This document shows, in pieces, positions 50,433 through 60,160 of a DNA stretch of 64,000 bases. The stretch lies in contig NZ_CP043474.1 in assembly GCF_008329645.1 (NCBI RefSeq), positions 1,116,001 to 1,180,000 of the forward strand. Reading direction: 5' to 3'. Below the pieces are notes generated by a model. It was not told where the DNA came from, made no database searches, and saw nothing but the letters and a program-made list of their open reading frames with translations. Both the position numbers and the translations under genes were made by a program. This stretch comes from Mycolicibacterium grossiae (GTDB lineage Bacteria > Actinomycetota > Actinomycetes > Mycobacteriales > Mycobacteriaceae). Each line of letters begins with the position of its first letter. Position 1 is the first letter of the stretch.

Positions 50433-52508
50433 ATGCCCATCATCACCACCGACCTGGTCGCCCTCGACGTCGACGCCGGCGGCGACAAGGAGTCCGTCAT
50501 CCGGCTGCTGGCCGGCCGGCTCGCCGACGCCGGTCGGGCCACCGACCGCGACGGTCTCATCGCGGCCGCCATGGCGCGCGAAGCGCAGTCCGCCACCGGC
50601 CTGCCCGGCGGCATCGCGATCCCGCACTGCCGCTCCCCGCACGTCGGCGAGGCGACGATCGGGTTCGCCCGGCTGTCCCCAAAGGTCGACTTCGGCGCGC
50701 CGGACGGTCCCGCCGACCTCGCCTTCCTCATCGCCGCGCCGGAGTCCGGCGGATCCGAGCACATGAAGCTGCTCTCGAGCCTGGCGCGGGCGCTGGTACG
50801 CAAGGAGTTCGTCGCCTCGCTACGCGCCGCCTCCTCGGCGGCCGAGGTGGTCGACCTCGTCGAGGGCGTCGTCAACCCCGCACCCGCCACCCCCGCCTCG
50901 TCTGCCGGCACCCCCGCCACCTCCGCAGCAGCCCCTGCCACCGCCGCCCCCGGGGCCACGACCCCGGCAGCATCGACCGCCGACGGCACCACCGCGTCCG
51001 CGCCGCGCACGCTGGTCGCGGTCACCGCCTGCCCCACCGGCATCGCCCACACCTACATGGCCGCCGACTCGCTGGTCGCCGCCGCGAAGGAAGCCGGTGT
51101 CACGCTGCACGTCGAGACGCAGGGCTCCTCGGGCAGCACACCGCTGTCCGCGGCGACCATCGCGGCAGCCGACGCGGTCATCTTCGCCACCGACGTCGGC
51201 GTGAAGGACCGGTCCCGCTTCGCCGGCAAGCCGGTCATCGCCTCGGGCGTCAAGCGCGCCATCAACGAGCCCGCCAAGATGGTCGCCGAGGCGCTCGGCG
51301 CCGCCACCAACCCGAACGCGGCCCGCGTGGAGGGCTCGGCCGACGGGACAGCCGCCGCGAGTGCGCCGTCGGCGGGCGTCGGCTGGGGCACCCGCACCCG
51401 CCAGATCCTGCTGACCGGCGTCAGCTACATGATTCCGTTCGTCGCGGCCGGCGGCCTGCTGATCGCGCTCGGCTTCCTCCTGGCCGGCTACGACATCGCC
51501 AACACCCCCGACGGCGAGACGAAGAGCCTCGGCAACCTGATCGCCGCGGGCAACTCGCTGACCGACCTGCCCAGCGGCGGCCTGGCCCAGTACCTCGGCG
51601 CGGTGCTGTTCACCCTTGGCGGGCTGGCGTTCTCGTTCCTGGTCCCCGCACTCGCCGGTTACATATCGTTCGCCATCGCCGACCGGCCCGGCATCGCACC
51701 GGGATTCACGGCCGGAGCCGTGGCGGTGTTCGTCGGAGGCGGCTTCATCGGCGGCATCGTCGGCGGCCTCATCGCTGGGTTCGCGGCACTGTGGATCAGC
51801 CGCATCGCGGTGCCGCGCTGGGCCAAGGGCCTGATGCCGGTCGTCATCATCCCGCTGTTCGCGTCGCTGGTCGTCGGGCTGCTGATGTTCCTGCTCCTCG
51901 GCCGGCCGCTCGCGGCGGTCACCTCCGGACTCACCAACTGGCTCAGCGGGCTGTCGGGCAGTTCGGTGATCGTGCTCGGCATCATCCTCGGACTGATGAT
52001 GTGCTTCGACCTGGGCGGGCCGGTCAACAAGGCCGCCTACGCGTTCGCCACCGCCGGCCTCAACGTCGCCGATCCGTCCTCGCTGCGCATCATGGCCGCC
52101 GTCATGGCCGCCGGGATGGTGCCGCCGCTCGCCATGGCTCTCGCCTCCACGCTGCGGCCCGGTCTGTTCACCGAGCCGGAGCGCGAGAACGGCCGCGCGG
52201 CATGGCTTCTCGGCGCGTCGTTCATCTCCGAGGGCGCCATCCCGTTCGCCGCGGCCGACCCGCTGCGCGTCATCCCGTCGATGATGTTCGGCGGCGCGCT
52301 CACCGGCGGCCTCGTCATGGCCTTCGACGTCACGCTCAAGGCCCCGCACGGCGGCATCTTCGTGTTCTTCGCGATCGGCAACCTCATCTGGTTCCTGGTG
52401 GCCCTGGCCGTGGGCACCGTCGCGGGATCCGTCGCGGTCATCGTCGCCAAGCAGCTCGCCAAGCCCAAGCCCGTCGTCGCGGACGCACCCGCGCTCGCCA
52501 CCGCCTGA
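50433..52508 (+). CDS. fruA: PTS fructose transporter subunit IIABC
   Basis: 691 aa. The order is EIIA (about 1-145, phospho-His65 in GIAIPHCRSPH), an Ala/Pro/Thr linker (about 148-190), EIIB (about 192-290, phospho-Cys200 in VTACPTGIAHTYMAA), and the membrane EIIC part (about 315-680, with GVSYMIPFVAAGGLLIALGF, GGPVNKAAYAFA and EGAIPFAAADP). It transports fructose and phosphorylates it at C1. The ATG at 50433 has an upstream ACGAGGAA ribosome site. Both neighbours, fruK and ptsH, belong to the same operon. Confidence 0.93.
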   Translation: MPIITTDLVALDVDAGGDKESVIRLLAGRLADAGRATDRDGLIAAAMAREAQSATGLPGGIAIPHCRSPHVGEATIGFARLSPKVDFGAPDGPADLAFLIAAPESGGSEHMKLLSSLARALVRKEFVASLRAASSAAEVVDLVEGVVNPAPATPASSAGTPATSAAAPATAAPGATTPAASTADGTTASAPRTLVAVTACPTGIAHTYMAADSLVAAAKEAGVTLHVETQGSSGSTPLSAATIAAADAVIFATDVGVKDRSRFAGKPVIASGVKRAINEPAKMVAEALGAATNPNAARVEGSADGTAAASAPSAGVGWGTRTRQILLTGVSYMIPFVAAGGLLIALGFLLAGYDIANTPDGETKSLGNLIAAGNSLTDLPSGGLAQYLGAVLFTLGGLAFSFLVPALAGYISFAIADRPGIAPGFTAGAVAVFVGGGFIGGIVGGLIAGFAALWISRIAVPRWAKGLMPVVIIPLFASLVVGLLMFLLLGRPLAAVTSGLTNWLSGLSGSSVIVLGIILGLMMCFDLGGPVNKAAYAFATAGLNVADPSSLRIMAAVMAAGMVPPLAMALASTLRPGLFTEPERENGRAAWLLGASFISEGAIPFAAADPLRVIPSMMFGGALTGGLVMAFDVTLKAPHGGIFVFFAIGNLIWFLVALAVGTVAGSVAVIVAKQLAKPKPVVADAPALATA

Positions 52509-52538
52509 CCACCCACCACCACTCGAGGAGACACAGCC

Positions 52539-52796
52539 ATGCCCAGCAAGACCGTCATCGTCGGCTCCGCCGTCGGACTGCACGCCCGCCCCGCCGCGAT
52601 CATCGCCGAAGCCGTCGCCGCTTCCGGCGCGGAGGTCACCCTGTCCATGGACGGCGGTGAGCCGGTGGACGCCGGCTCGGCGCTGATGATCATGACCCTC
52701 GGCGCCGGCAACGCCGCCCAGGTGACCGTCACCTCCGACGACGAGGCCGCCCTGAACACCGTCGTCGAACTCGTGCAGAAGGACCTCGACGCCTGA
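52539..52796 (+). CDS. ptsH: Phosphocarrier protein HPr
   Basis: 85 aa. His15 in GLHARPA is the phosphate carrier, and a serine at position 47 (AGSALMIM) is at the usual regulatory site. It passes phosphate from enzyme I to the FruA EIIA domain. The ATG at 52539 is preceded by GAGGAG with an 8-base gap. It is the last gene of the fructose operon, followed by a clear terminator hairpin. Confidence 0.94.
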   Translation: MPSKTVIVGSAVGLHARPAAIIAEAVAASGAEVTLSMDGGEPVDAGSALMIMTLGAGNAAQVTVTSDDEAALNTVVELVQKDLDA

Positions 52797-52816
52797 CACT
52801 CGTTAGCTGACCGCAG

Positions 52817-52853
52817 ACCCGTCCGACCCGCCGCGTGCAGGTCGGGCGGGTTT
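52817..52853 (+). terminator. Intrinsic terminator after ptsH
   Basis: ACCCGTCCGACC (52817-52828) pairs with GGTCGGGCGGGT (52840-52851) with one G:U, an 11-base loop and a following TTT. It ends the fructose operon before the ESX-1 genes. Confidence 0.75.
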
Positions 52854-52988
52854 CGCGCATCCCAAGAAGCGGAACCGAGGCCGCTCACGCCCCCTTAAGA
52901 TGACCGAGTGCAATGGGTTCGGGGGCATGACGTGATGGAGCACGCCAGGCAACGGCCGGTTCGGAGTTTGCCAGGGCCGGGACAGCAC

Positions 52989-54362
52989 ATGATGGGCCGA
53001 GCGTTGCACAGCGTTCTGCGGCGTGCCGCCGTGGTCGTCGCGGTGGCCGGCCTCGCCGCCCTGAGCGCGCCGCCCGCCGCGGCCATCGAGCCGCCCGTCA
53101 TCGATCGCGCCGCGCTCCCACCCGACGAGACGGGCCCCGACCAGCCGACCGAACAGCGCCGCGAGTGCTCCGCGCCGATGGTCTTCCCGAACTCGAACTT
53201 CGCCGACAAGCCGTGGGCCAACGCCTACCTGCGGATCGCCGACGCGCAGAAGTTCGCAACGGGCGCCGGGGTAACTGTGGCCGTCATCGACACCGGCGTG
53301 AACGGATCCCCACGGGTGCCCGCCGAACCCGGCGGCGACTTCGTCGACAAGGCCGGCAACGGCATGTCCGACTGCGACTCGCACGGCACGCTGACCGCCG
53401 CCGTCATCGCGGGGCGCGGATCACCCACCGACGGCTTCATCGGCGTCGCGCCGGATGCGCGCATCCTGTCGCTGCGCCAGACCTCGGACAACTTCCAGCC
53501 CGTCGGCGCGCGGTCGGATCCGAACAACCCGAACTCCACGCCAACGGCGGGCTCGCTGCGCAGCCTGGCCCGGGCGATCCTGCACGCCGCCAACATGGGG
53601 GCGCAGGTCATCAACATCAGCGAGGCCGCCTGCTACAAGGTCACCCGGCGCATCGACGAGTCGATGCTCGGCGCGGCCATCGAATACGCCGTCAACGTCA
53701 AGGGCGCCGTGATCATCGTCGCCGCGGGCAACACCGGCCAGGACTGCAGCCAGAACCCACCGCCGAACCCCGCACTGCCCGCGGACCCGCGGGGCTGGCA
53801 ACAGGTGCAGACCATCGTGTCGCCCGCCTGGTACTCGCCGCTGGTCCTCACGGTCGGCGGCATCGGCGAGAACGGCCAGCCGAGCACCTTCTCGATGTCG
53901 GGCCCCTGGGTGGGCGCCGCCGCGCCCGCGGAGAACATCACCGCACTCGGGTACGACGGCAACCCGGTCAATGCGCTCGCCGGCCAGGACGGGCTCATCC
54001 CGATCAACGGTACGTCGTTCGCGGCCGCCTTCGTGTCCGGGCTGGCGGCCATGGTGAAGCAGCGCTACCCCGAGCTGACCCCGGCACAGGTGATGAACCG
54101 GATCACCGCCACCGCACGGCATCCGGGCGGCGGCGTGGACAACTACGTCGGCGCCGGCGTGATCGATCCCGTCGCCGCGCTGACGTGGGACGTCCCCGAC
54201 GGCCCGCAAGGCGTGCCGTATCAGGTCAAGCAGCTGCCGCCGCCGGTGTACGTGCCGCCGCCCGACCGCGGACCGATCACCCTGGTGGTGATCGCGGGTG
54301 TCAGCGTGGCCGCCGCGCTTGGCATCGGCGCCCTGGCCCGCCGTGCGCTGAGGCGCCGATGA
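52989..54362 (+). CDS. mycP1: Mycosin MycP1, ESX-1 subtilisin-like protease
   Basis: 457 aa from ATG 52989; upstream in-frame starts at 52908 and 52935 cannot be excluded. A signal peptide (to about residue 31) is followed by ALPPDETGPDQPTEQR, near-identical to M. tuberculosis MycP1. The catalytic triad is Asp101 (VIDTGV), His132 (DSHGTL) and Ser343 (GTSFAAAF). A C-terminal helix (about 430-450) with a basic end anchors it in the membrane. In M. tuberculosis MycP1 cleaves EspB and stabilises the ESX-1 complex. The stop overlaps the eccE1 start (ATGA), so the two are coupled. Confidence 0.95.
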   Translation: MMGRALHSVLRRAAVVVAVAGLAALSAPPAAAIEPPVIDRAALPPDETGPDQPTEQRRECSAPMVFPNSNFADKPWANAYLRIADAQKFATGAGVTVAVIDTGVNGSPRVPAEPGGDFVDKAGNGMSDCDSHGTLTAAVIAGRGSPTDGFIGVAPDARILSLRQTSDNFQPVGARSDPNNPNSTPTAGSLRSLARAILHAANMGAQVINISEAACYKVTRRIDESMLGAAIEYAVNVKGAVIIVAAGNTGQDCSQNPPPNPALPADPRGWQQVQTIVSPAWYSPLVLTVGGIGENGQPSTFSMSGPWVGAAAPAENITALGYDGNPVNALAGQDGLIPINGTSFAAAFVSGLAAMVKQRYPELTPAQVMNRITATARHPGGGVDNYVGAGVIDPVAALTWDVPDGPQGVPYQVKQLPPPVYVPPPDRGPITLVVIAGVSVAAALGIGALARRALRRR

Positions 54363-55756
54363 AGGAGTTCCTCGGGCAGTTCGGGTTCCGGGCCACCACG
54401 GGTCACCTGCTGTGGGCGGCCGTCCTCATCCCGGCGCTGATCCTGCTGTTCCGCCAGCTCGACCTGCTGTGGCTGGGCATCACGCTCGCGGTGCTCATCG
54501 CCATCGCGGCGGTGCTGACGGTGCGGGGCCGCCGGTTCACCGGCTGGATCGTCGCGATCTTCTCCTGGCGCAGACGGCATCGCGCCGCGCCGGCGGCGCC
54601 GTCCGAGCCCGCCGTCGGATCGACCGTCATGCCCGGCGACCACGTCGCCGTGCGCTGGCAGGGCGAGCATCTGGTGTCGGTGATCGAGCTGGTGCCGCGG
54701 CCCTTCACCCCGACGGTCATCGTCGGCGGCGAGGCCTTCACCGACGACGTCGTGGACACCCGGCTCGTCGAACGGCTGATCACCGCGCACTGTCCGGACC
54801 TCGAGGCCGACATCGTGTCGTCCGGCCACCGCGTCGGCCGCACCGCACCGGCCAGCCTGGTGGCGCTGTACGAGCAGGTGGTGGGCCCGTACCCGGCACC
54901 GGCGAACCGCCGCACGTGGATCATGCTGCGGGCACTGCCCGAGGAGACGCGAAAGTCCGCGTTGCGCAGGGAGATCGGCGTCGCCGGCTTGGCCCGCTAC
55001 CTGGTGTCGTCGACCACGCGGATCGCCGACCAGCTGGCGAGCAACGGCGTCGACGCGCGGTGCAGCCGCAGCTTCGACGACTTCGACAAGTCGACCGAGG
55101 TGAGCTTCGAGCGCGAGAGCTGGTCGTCGATCAAGGGGCGCAGCACCTTCACCGCGGCGTACACGGCACCCGGCGGGCCCAACGTGTGGTGGTCCGCGCG
55201 GGCCGACCACACCATCACCCGCGTCCGGGTACGGCCGGGCGCGGCGCCCACCACCACGGTACTGCTGACCACCCTCGCCAATCCGTCGACGCCGCGCGGG
55301 TTTTCGTGCCTCTACGGCGGCCAGCGTGCGGCGCTGCTCGGGCAGAGCCCCGTCACCGACCGGCACTACGAGCTGCCCATCGGCTCCGCGGGGGTGTTGA
55401 TCGGCGAGACCGCCGACCGGTATCCGGTGTACATGCCCTTCGACGACGTCGACGTGAGCATCAACCTCGGCGATGCGCAGTTGTTCACGCAGTTCGTGAT
55501 CCGCTCTGCGGCGGCCGGTGCGCTGGTGACGCTGGGGCCGCAGTTCCGCGAGTTCGCGGCGCTGATCAACGCGCGTGTCGGACGGACCGCCAAGATCGGC
55601 TGGCCCAAGGCCACGACCTACCTGGGTCCGCACACCGGTGTCGGCCGAGTCGTGTTGCGTCACAATTTCATCGACACTCCACGCCACCGCCAGCTGCCGA
55701 TCCGGCTGATCAACCCGCGCGAGGAGAGCCGCTACCAAATGGTGCTGGAGCAGTAG
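54359..55756 (+). CDS. eccE1: ESX-1 membrane component EccE1
   Basis: 465 aa. Two membrane helices lie near residues 17-34 and 37-52, followed by a large domain of the EccE family (VVGPYPAPANRRTW, ARYLVSSTTRIADQL, CLYGGQRAALLGQSPVTD). EccE is part of the type VII secretion membrane complex and sits on the periphery next to MycP. The start overlaps the mycP1 stop by ATGA. It is followed by espB 18 bases downstream, giving the order mycP1-eccE1-espB-espL of M. tuberculosis ESX-1. Confidence 0.93.
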   Translation: MKEFLGQFGFRATTGHLLWAAVLIPALILLFRQLDLLWLGITLAVLIAIAAVLTVRGRRFTGWIVAIFSWRRRHRAAPAAPSEPAVGSTVMPGDHVAVRWQGEHLVSVIELVPRPFTPTVIVGGEAFTDDVVDTRLVERLITAHCPDLEADIVSSGHRVGRTAPASLVALYEQVVGPYPAPANRRTWIMLRALPEETRKSALRREIGVAGLARYLVSSTTRIADQLASNGVDARCSRSFDDFDKSTEVSFERESWSSIKGRSTFTAAYTAPGGPNVWWSARADHTITRVRVRPGAAPTTTVLLTTLANPSTPRGFSCLYGGQRAALLGQSPVTDRHYELPIGSAGVLIGETADRYPVYMPFDDVDVSINLGDAQLFTQFVIRSAAAGALVTLGPQFREFAALINARVGRTAKIGWPKATTYLGPHTGVGRVVLRHNFIDTPRHRQLPIRLINPREESRYQMVLEQ

Positions 55757-55774
55757 GGACATCGAGGAGGACGG

Positions 55775-57406
55775 ATGTCGGGGGACGTGAAGGTCGATCC
55801 TGCGGAGCTGGACGCGAAGGCAGCCCAGATCAGCGAGCCGCCGCCGGCGGCGCCGGGTCAGCCGTTGCCGCCGTGCGCGCTGCAGGTCGCGGTCGACGCC
55901 GTGGCAGAACTCAACAAGTCGGCCGCGATGCTCGTCGGCTACGCCGCATCCGGGCAGGCGGAGGCGACGCGGCTGGCGGAAACGTTCCGCTCCGCCGCGG
56001 TCGCCTATCGGCAGATCGACGAACAGGCCGGCGCCGCAATCGATCACGGCGAGACCGCGCCGGGGATCCCGCCGGTGCAGCCGGCGCCGCCCACGACGCC
56101 GTCGATACCGCTGCCCGCGGACCCGGCGTACCAGTGCCATGCGGCGCCCATGGTGATGCTCGAACAGGCGGCCGCGGAGATCGAGATGCCGGACCAGGCA
56201 GCCTCGTTGGAGACGTTCAAATCGAATTGGGAGACCTACGCTGCCGCGCTCGAGGCGCGGTCGGCCCACTTCGACCCGGCCGGGATGACGTGGGACGGCG
56301 GGGCGGCCGAGGCGGCCTTCGCCGCCCTGCAGCGTCATCGTGACTGGCTCGGCGAAATGGCGGCGGCGGCCCGCGAGCTGGCCGGCCAAGCCGGGGACCT
56401 CGCCGCGGTGCATCGCAGCGCGAAGGACGCGCATCCGAAACTCGCCGACGTCGCGGAACTCGACGCGCGCATCATGTCGTCGACCGATGCCACCCAGCGG
56501 AGGACGCTGATGCAGTACCGGCAGGCGCTGCAGGCCGAATCCGAGCACATCCTCGGCCAATACGCGGGCAAGGCGGTGATGAAGCCGATCGAGCCGCCCA
56601 AGCCGCCGATCTGCACGCCGACGCCGCCGGCTTCGACGCGCGACAAGATGACCAAGAACAAGCGTCCGCGGGACGACGACGAGATCGCGCGAAAGAAGAA
56701 GACGTCGGCGGGCGGCGGCCAGACCGCCGCGGGAGGCGGATCCGGCAGCGGTGCCGGTGGCGGCGGTGGTTCGCAGCAGCCGGCCGCGTCCGCCGTGCCA
56801 CCGAGTCCCGCCGGCGACGTGCCCGTGTCGCCGGCCGCCGCGACGGGTGGACAGCCCTCGGGTGGTGGCGCTCCCGCGGGTGGTGGGTCGCCCGCCGGTG
56901 GCGGTGCACCGGCCGGTGGCGGTGGCGCTCCTGCGGGCGGCGGATCCGGTGGCGGCATGGGCGGCCTGCCCGGTCTGCCGGATCTCGGCGGTGGCCCGCC
57001 GACCGACCTGCCCCAGCTCGACGATCCTGAGCTGAACCCGGCCTCGGCCGGTGGCGGCGGCGGGTCGGGTGGCGGCTCCGGCGGCGGCGGTGGTGGCGCC
57101 GGTCCGATGCCGCTGCAGCCGAACGTCGGCAGCGTGTCCGTGGGGCCGGCGCCGGGTCAGGCCGGAGGAGCCGCGGCTGGACCAGGTGTCGGTGGCGCCG
57201 CGCCGGGCGGCGGAATGATGGGCGGAATGGGAGGCATGGCGCCGATGCACGGGGCGGGCCAGAACCAGGGTGGCCAGGAGAAGAAGCGGTCACCGGGAGT
57301 GTCGCCGGACGAGACGCTGTACGAGGAGGACAGGCCGTGGACGGAGGCCGTGATCGGCAACCGGCCGCGGCGCCGTGAATCGGTCGAAGGCAAGGACAAG
57401 CAGTGA
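55775..57406 (+). CDS. espB: ESX-1 secreted protein EspB
   Basis: 543 aa (about 460 in M. tuberculosis). The N-terminal part is a PE/PPE-like helical bundle with a WDG turn at 173-175 and the secretion motif Tyr78-x3-Asp82 (AYRQIDE). From about residue 305 a long Gly/Pro/Ala-rich tail with GGGAPAGG-like repeats follows, longer than in M. tuberculosis. The C-terminus EEDRPWTEAVIGNR is highly conserved in EspB. It is secreted by ESX-1, oligomerises and is cut by MycP1 in known cases. The stop overlaps espL by GTGA. Confidence 0.92.
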   Translation: MSGDVKVDPAELDAKAAQISEPPPAAPGQPLPPCALQVAVDAVAELNKSAAMLVGYAASGQAEATRLAETFRSAAVAYRQIDEQAGAAIDHGETAPGIPPVQPAPPTTPSIPLPADPAYQCHAAPMVMLEQAAAEIEMPDQAASLETFKSNWETYAAALEARSAHFDPAGMTWDGGAAEAAFAALQRHRDWLGEMAAAARELAGQAGDLAAVHRSAKDAHPKLADVAELDARIMSSTDATQRRTLMQYRQALQAESEHILGQYAGKAVMKPIEPPKPPICTPTPPASTRDKMTKNKRPRDDDEIARKKKTSAGGGQTAAGGGSGSGAGGGGGSQQPAASAVPPSPAGDVPVSPAAATGGQPSGGGAPAGGGSPAGGGAPAGGGGAPAGGGSGGGMGGLPGLPDLGGGPPTDLPQLDDPELNPASAGGGGGSGGGSGGGGGGAGPMPLQPNVGSVSVGPAPGQAGGAAAGPGVGGAAPGGGMMGGMGGMAPMHGAGQNQGGQEKKRSPGVSPDETLYEEDRPWTEAVIGNRPRRRESVEGKDKQ

Positions 57407-57744
57407 CCGAGGACATGCATCCGCAAGTGGCGGCCGTGCTGCGGCAGGCGCAGCTGCTGCAATCAGTGATGGACGACCAGTTGGCGAAGATGAACCAGCA
57501 GACGTTCACCGCGATGGACGAGACCCGCACCGTCGAGGTGACGCTCAACGGGCACAGCTGGCTCACCGATGTCTACCTGGAGGACGGGGTGCTGCGGCTG
57601 GGCGCCGAGGTCGTCGAGAGCCGGCTGAACGAGGCGCTGCAGAAGGCCACCGCCGAGGCCGCGGAGTCGATCGAGGCCGACCGCGAGCGCATCGACTCGC
57701 TGGTCGCCGAGATCACCGCCGAGGGCGAGGAGCAGCGGTGGTGA
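57403..57744 (+). CDS. espL: EspL, YbaB/EbfC-fold protein of ESX-1
   Basis: 113 aa with a YbaB/EbfC-like fold: long first helix (HPQVAAVLRQAQLLQSVMDDQLAKMNQ), then the strand VEVTLNGHSWLTDVYLEDG, then a charged C-terminal helix. EspL is cytoplasmic and in M. tuberculosis helps keep EspE, EspF and EspH stable. The GTG start at 57403 overlaps the espB stop. In M. tuberculosis the next gene is espK; here two membrane-protein genes and an espK remnant come first. Confidence 0.92.
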   Translation: MTEDMHPQVAAVLRQAQLLQSVMDDQLAKMNQQTFTAMDETRTVEVTLNGHSWLTDVYLEDGVLRLGAEVVESRLNEALQKATAEAAESIEADRERIDSLVAEITAEGEEQRW

Positions 57745-57787
57745 ATTGGTCCGTGTCGTCGGTAGCGCGGGCCGGAGGTTCACGCGC

Positions 57788-58927
57788 ATGACCGTTCCGC
57801 CTTCGAGTGGCTGGCCCGACGAACCTCCCAGGCAACCGCAGTACGGACCGCTCACGGGTCACCAGCCATATGCCGGTCAGCAGCCCTATGCGCCGCAGGC
57901 ACATTGGCCGCAACAACCGACGCCGCCTCCCCCGCAGAAAGGCGGCGGCGCCATCAAGTGGCTGCTGGTAGCCATCGCGGTGCTGCTGGTCATCGGCGTA
58001 ACGATCAGCGCGACACTGCTCTTCACGCGTAGCGACGGGGGTGGCCCGTCCTCACCGCCGACGTCGGGGAACGCTTCGGACCTTGCGAGCGCCAATGACA
58101 CGGGGCCGGTGTCGATCATTACGGAGGAGCCGACGTGCGATCGTTACATGACGATCAATGACAGCATCGCTCGGACTCAGGGCCAAGGGTGGGGCGATAT
58201 CCGCGCGCAACTCGGGCGCAAGGACGAGTGGACACCAGATCAAAATATGCTCGTCGACGACGTGACGACGGCTATGTCCAACGCATCGCAGCAGATGAGT
58301 GATTTATACGATCGTACGCCGCACCGTGTAATTCGGGAACTCTATGGTCAGTTTCGAGCGTACGCGGACGCATACGCATTGAGCGTCCCGACGTACAGGC
58401 CATCAGACAACGAGCTCGCAACAGCCAACGTTGCCATTGGTAATGCGCTCGCAGCTATATGCACAACAATCGATAACGGATCGTCCGGTCGCTCGATAAA
58501 CATTGGTGCCGCTGCCGAGACGCCGGATCTGTCGCAACCCGCCGCCTATGGAACAGTCGATCGGTTCGTAAGCGAGGCGGACCCAAACTGTGCGAGATGG
58601 ATTACGGGCGAACAGCGACTCGACGAAGAACTATCCGATTGGTCGCGGCTGGACACTGGTAAGTCAGCGACCGAATGGACGCCGCTCGAGCGCAACATTC
58701 AAGAATCTGCCGTTGAGTTACTGCAGAATTATGCGAATGACATCGAAGGTGTCGCCGCCAGCAGTGGGAATTCGGTACTTACTGACTTAGGTTTTCTCTC
58801 CGCTCTGTATATTCGAGCGTACGTGGCGGCGAGTCCTACTTATACAGAAGCCGACAGTTGGCTCTCCAGTGCAGGACTTCGAGTGAGCAATGTGATCACG
58901 GAGAGTTGCCGCGCGACTAGCGGCTAA
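57788..58927 (+). CDS. Pro-rich anchored membrane protein with two Cys-bounded repeats (copy A)
   Basis: 379 aa of unknown family. A cytoplasmic Pro/Gln/Tyr-rich N-terminus (1-54) is followed by one membrane helix (55-80), a Ser/Gly linker and an outer region of about 265 aa. That region is an internal duplication: Cys117-Cys225 and Cys268-Cys374, each with a WTP motif (148, 297) and an AYxxxxxTYxxxD stretch ending 22 residues before the last Cys. Each repeat is probably a helical domain closed by a disulfide. The first 308 bases of shared sequence are about 93% identical to copy B; the rest is diverged and lower in GC. It starts at ATG 57788, 43 bases after espL, so it is likely in the ESX-1 transcript. 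Confidence 0.8.
   Translation: MTVPPSSGWPDEPPRQPQYGPLTGHQPYAGQQPYAPQAHWPQQPTPPPPQKGGGAIKWLLVAIAVLLVIGVTISATLLFTRSDGGGPSSPPTSGNASDLASANDTGPVSIITEEPTCDRYMTINDSIARTQGQGWGDIRAQLGRKDEWTPDQNMLVDDVTTAMSNASQQMSDLYDRTPHRVIRELYGQFRAYADAYALSVPTYRPSDNELATANVAIGNALAAICTTIDNGSSGRSINIGAAAETPDLSQPAAYGTVDRFVSEADPNCARWITGEQRLDEELSDWSRLDTGKSATEWTPLERNIQESAVELLQNYANDIEGVAASSGNSVLTDLGFLSALYIRAYVAASPTYTEADSWLSSAGLRVSNVITESCRATSG
57833..58140 (+). repeat. 308-base duplicated block, copy 1 (partner 60221-60528)
   Basis: Encodes the Pro-rich tail, membrane helix and linker of copy A. By eye it differs from 60221-60528 at about 22 positions, with no gaps. Confidence 0.85.
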
Positions 58928-58971
58928 GTGGCCGCCACTATCGAACGTCCTACTGATGTGCACAGAGGCGG

Positions 58972-60088
58972 ATGACGATTCGTCCCGCACTGCCCTAAGA
59001 GCAACGAGGAAGCCTGGACCAGTGAATTGATCGGTCTAGACAACTCGCCGCAACTCGAAGCCGCTGCTTACTCACTTGGCAACGCGTGGCGCCATAATTC
59101 TTTGCGGCGCTTACGCTCCGCGCTCGAAGCACCCATCGATACTTCCGCTTTGTCCGCTTCGTTCATGAATCGTCAGAGACTTGCAAGTCTGCACAGGCCG
59201 AGTCCCACGCCGCACTTGTGCGGTCAAAGACGCCCAGGTTCGGTCCCGCTGGACCGTCTTTTCCTAACGATGATCGTCCAGAAGGGGCGGCGCGGTCTAC
59301 GCGTGCGACACCCAAGCCTTCTTCCCGCCGTCCCGACCGGCGCGGGCGGTGCGGGCGTGCACGCCGCGTCGACCGGCAAGACCGACGCCGCCGTCGGCGC
59401 TGCACCGGTGCCCGTCTCGGCCGCGCGCCTGGAACGCGACGCCATCGCCTCGGCAGCATCCGGCGGCGCCGGCCGCAAGGGCACCACCGGCAACACCGCG
59501 CTCATCCTCGCTCGCCGCATCGCCGCGGCCCTCAACATCGGCGTCAGCGACTTCGGCTTCTACTGGGTCACCGGCCTGACCACCGACGGGGCGATCGTCG
59601 TCGCCAACAGCTACGGCCTGGGCTACATCCCCGACGGCGTTCGCCTGCCCCCACAGGTCGCCATGGCCACCGCCGACGAAACCGTCACCCCCGCCGACCG
59701 CGCCACCTGGGCGACCTACCCCATCCTCGCCATCCAGGGCTGGGCCCGAGCCCACGGCCACACGCTGCGCGCCGTCATCGCCACCGAAGAACAATTCGCC
59801 AGCTTCGACCCCGGCGCCGCCAAGATCGACGGCCGCAGCCGAGACGACGTTCATCCCCACGGCGAGCGGCTGCAGGCGTTGCCCTCGCCGCAGCCGTGGT
59901 CTCATGACACGACTAGCGAGTGTCCCTCGCCGCGAGTCAGTAGCGCTGATCGGCTAATCGCTTTGCTGGTCGCAAGGACGAAAATTCAGCGGCGTGAACC
60001 AGGGGCGTCGGTTGCGGACAGAAGCAGTCAAATTGCCGCATTTCACGTTTCGAATTGCGTCGTATGCTGGTCGGGGCCTGCTCGGTAA
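58972..60088 (+). pseudogene. Degraded espK copy
   Basis: An espK-like start (ATGACGATTCGTCCC, like ATGACCGTTCCGCC of intact espK) lies 44 bases after copy A but stops after 8 codons. The following 350 bases are lower in GC, with coding sense jumping between frames (for example ALVRSKTPRFGPAGPSFPND in one frame). From 59334 to 59828 the sequence is about 99% identical to 62801-63295, the espK C-terminal domain. After that about 39 bases present in espK are missing and similarity fades. The N-terminal WxG bundle, most of the linker and the last 115 residues are lost. A frame from 59027 to 60088 stays open across the conserved block, so a fusion peptide of 353 aa is possible but unlikely to be functional. 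Confidence 0.75.
59334..59828 (+). repeat. 495-base duplicated block, copy 1 (partner 62801-63295)
   Basis: Four base differences in 495 when compared by eye with 62801-63295. It encodes the espK C-terminal domain from VHAASTGK to FDPGAAKI. Confidence 0.9.
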
Positions 60089-60160
60089 ACTCCGCCATGT
60101 GCGGACTCAAGACCACGGGAGTACGGATATGAGGGCACTGACCGGCGGCGGGGTGATGGC

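Noticed and set aside
54221..57250. 1009-aa antisense frame across eccE1 and espB
   Set aside because: Low-complexity Arg/Gly/His product opposite recognised ESX-1 genes; no ribosome site or family.
59027..60088. Functional 353-aa EspK variant
   Set aside because: Open across the conserved block, but the N-terminal part reads in a frame unrelated to EspK, no good start is present, and the C-terminus after the block is not EspK-like.
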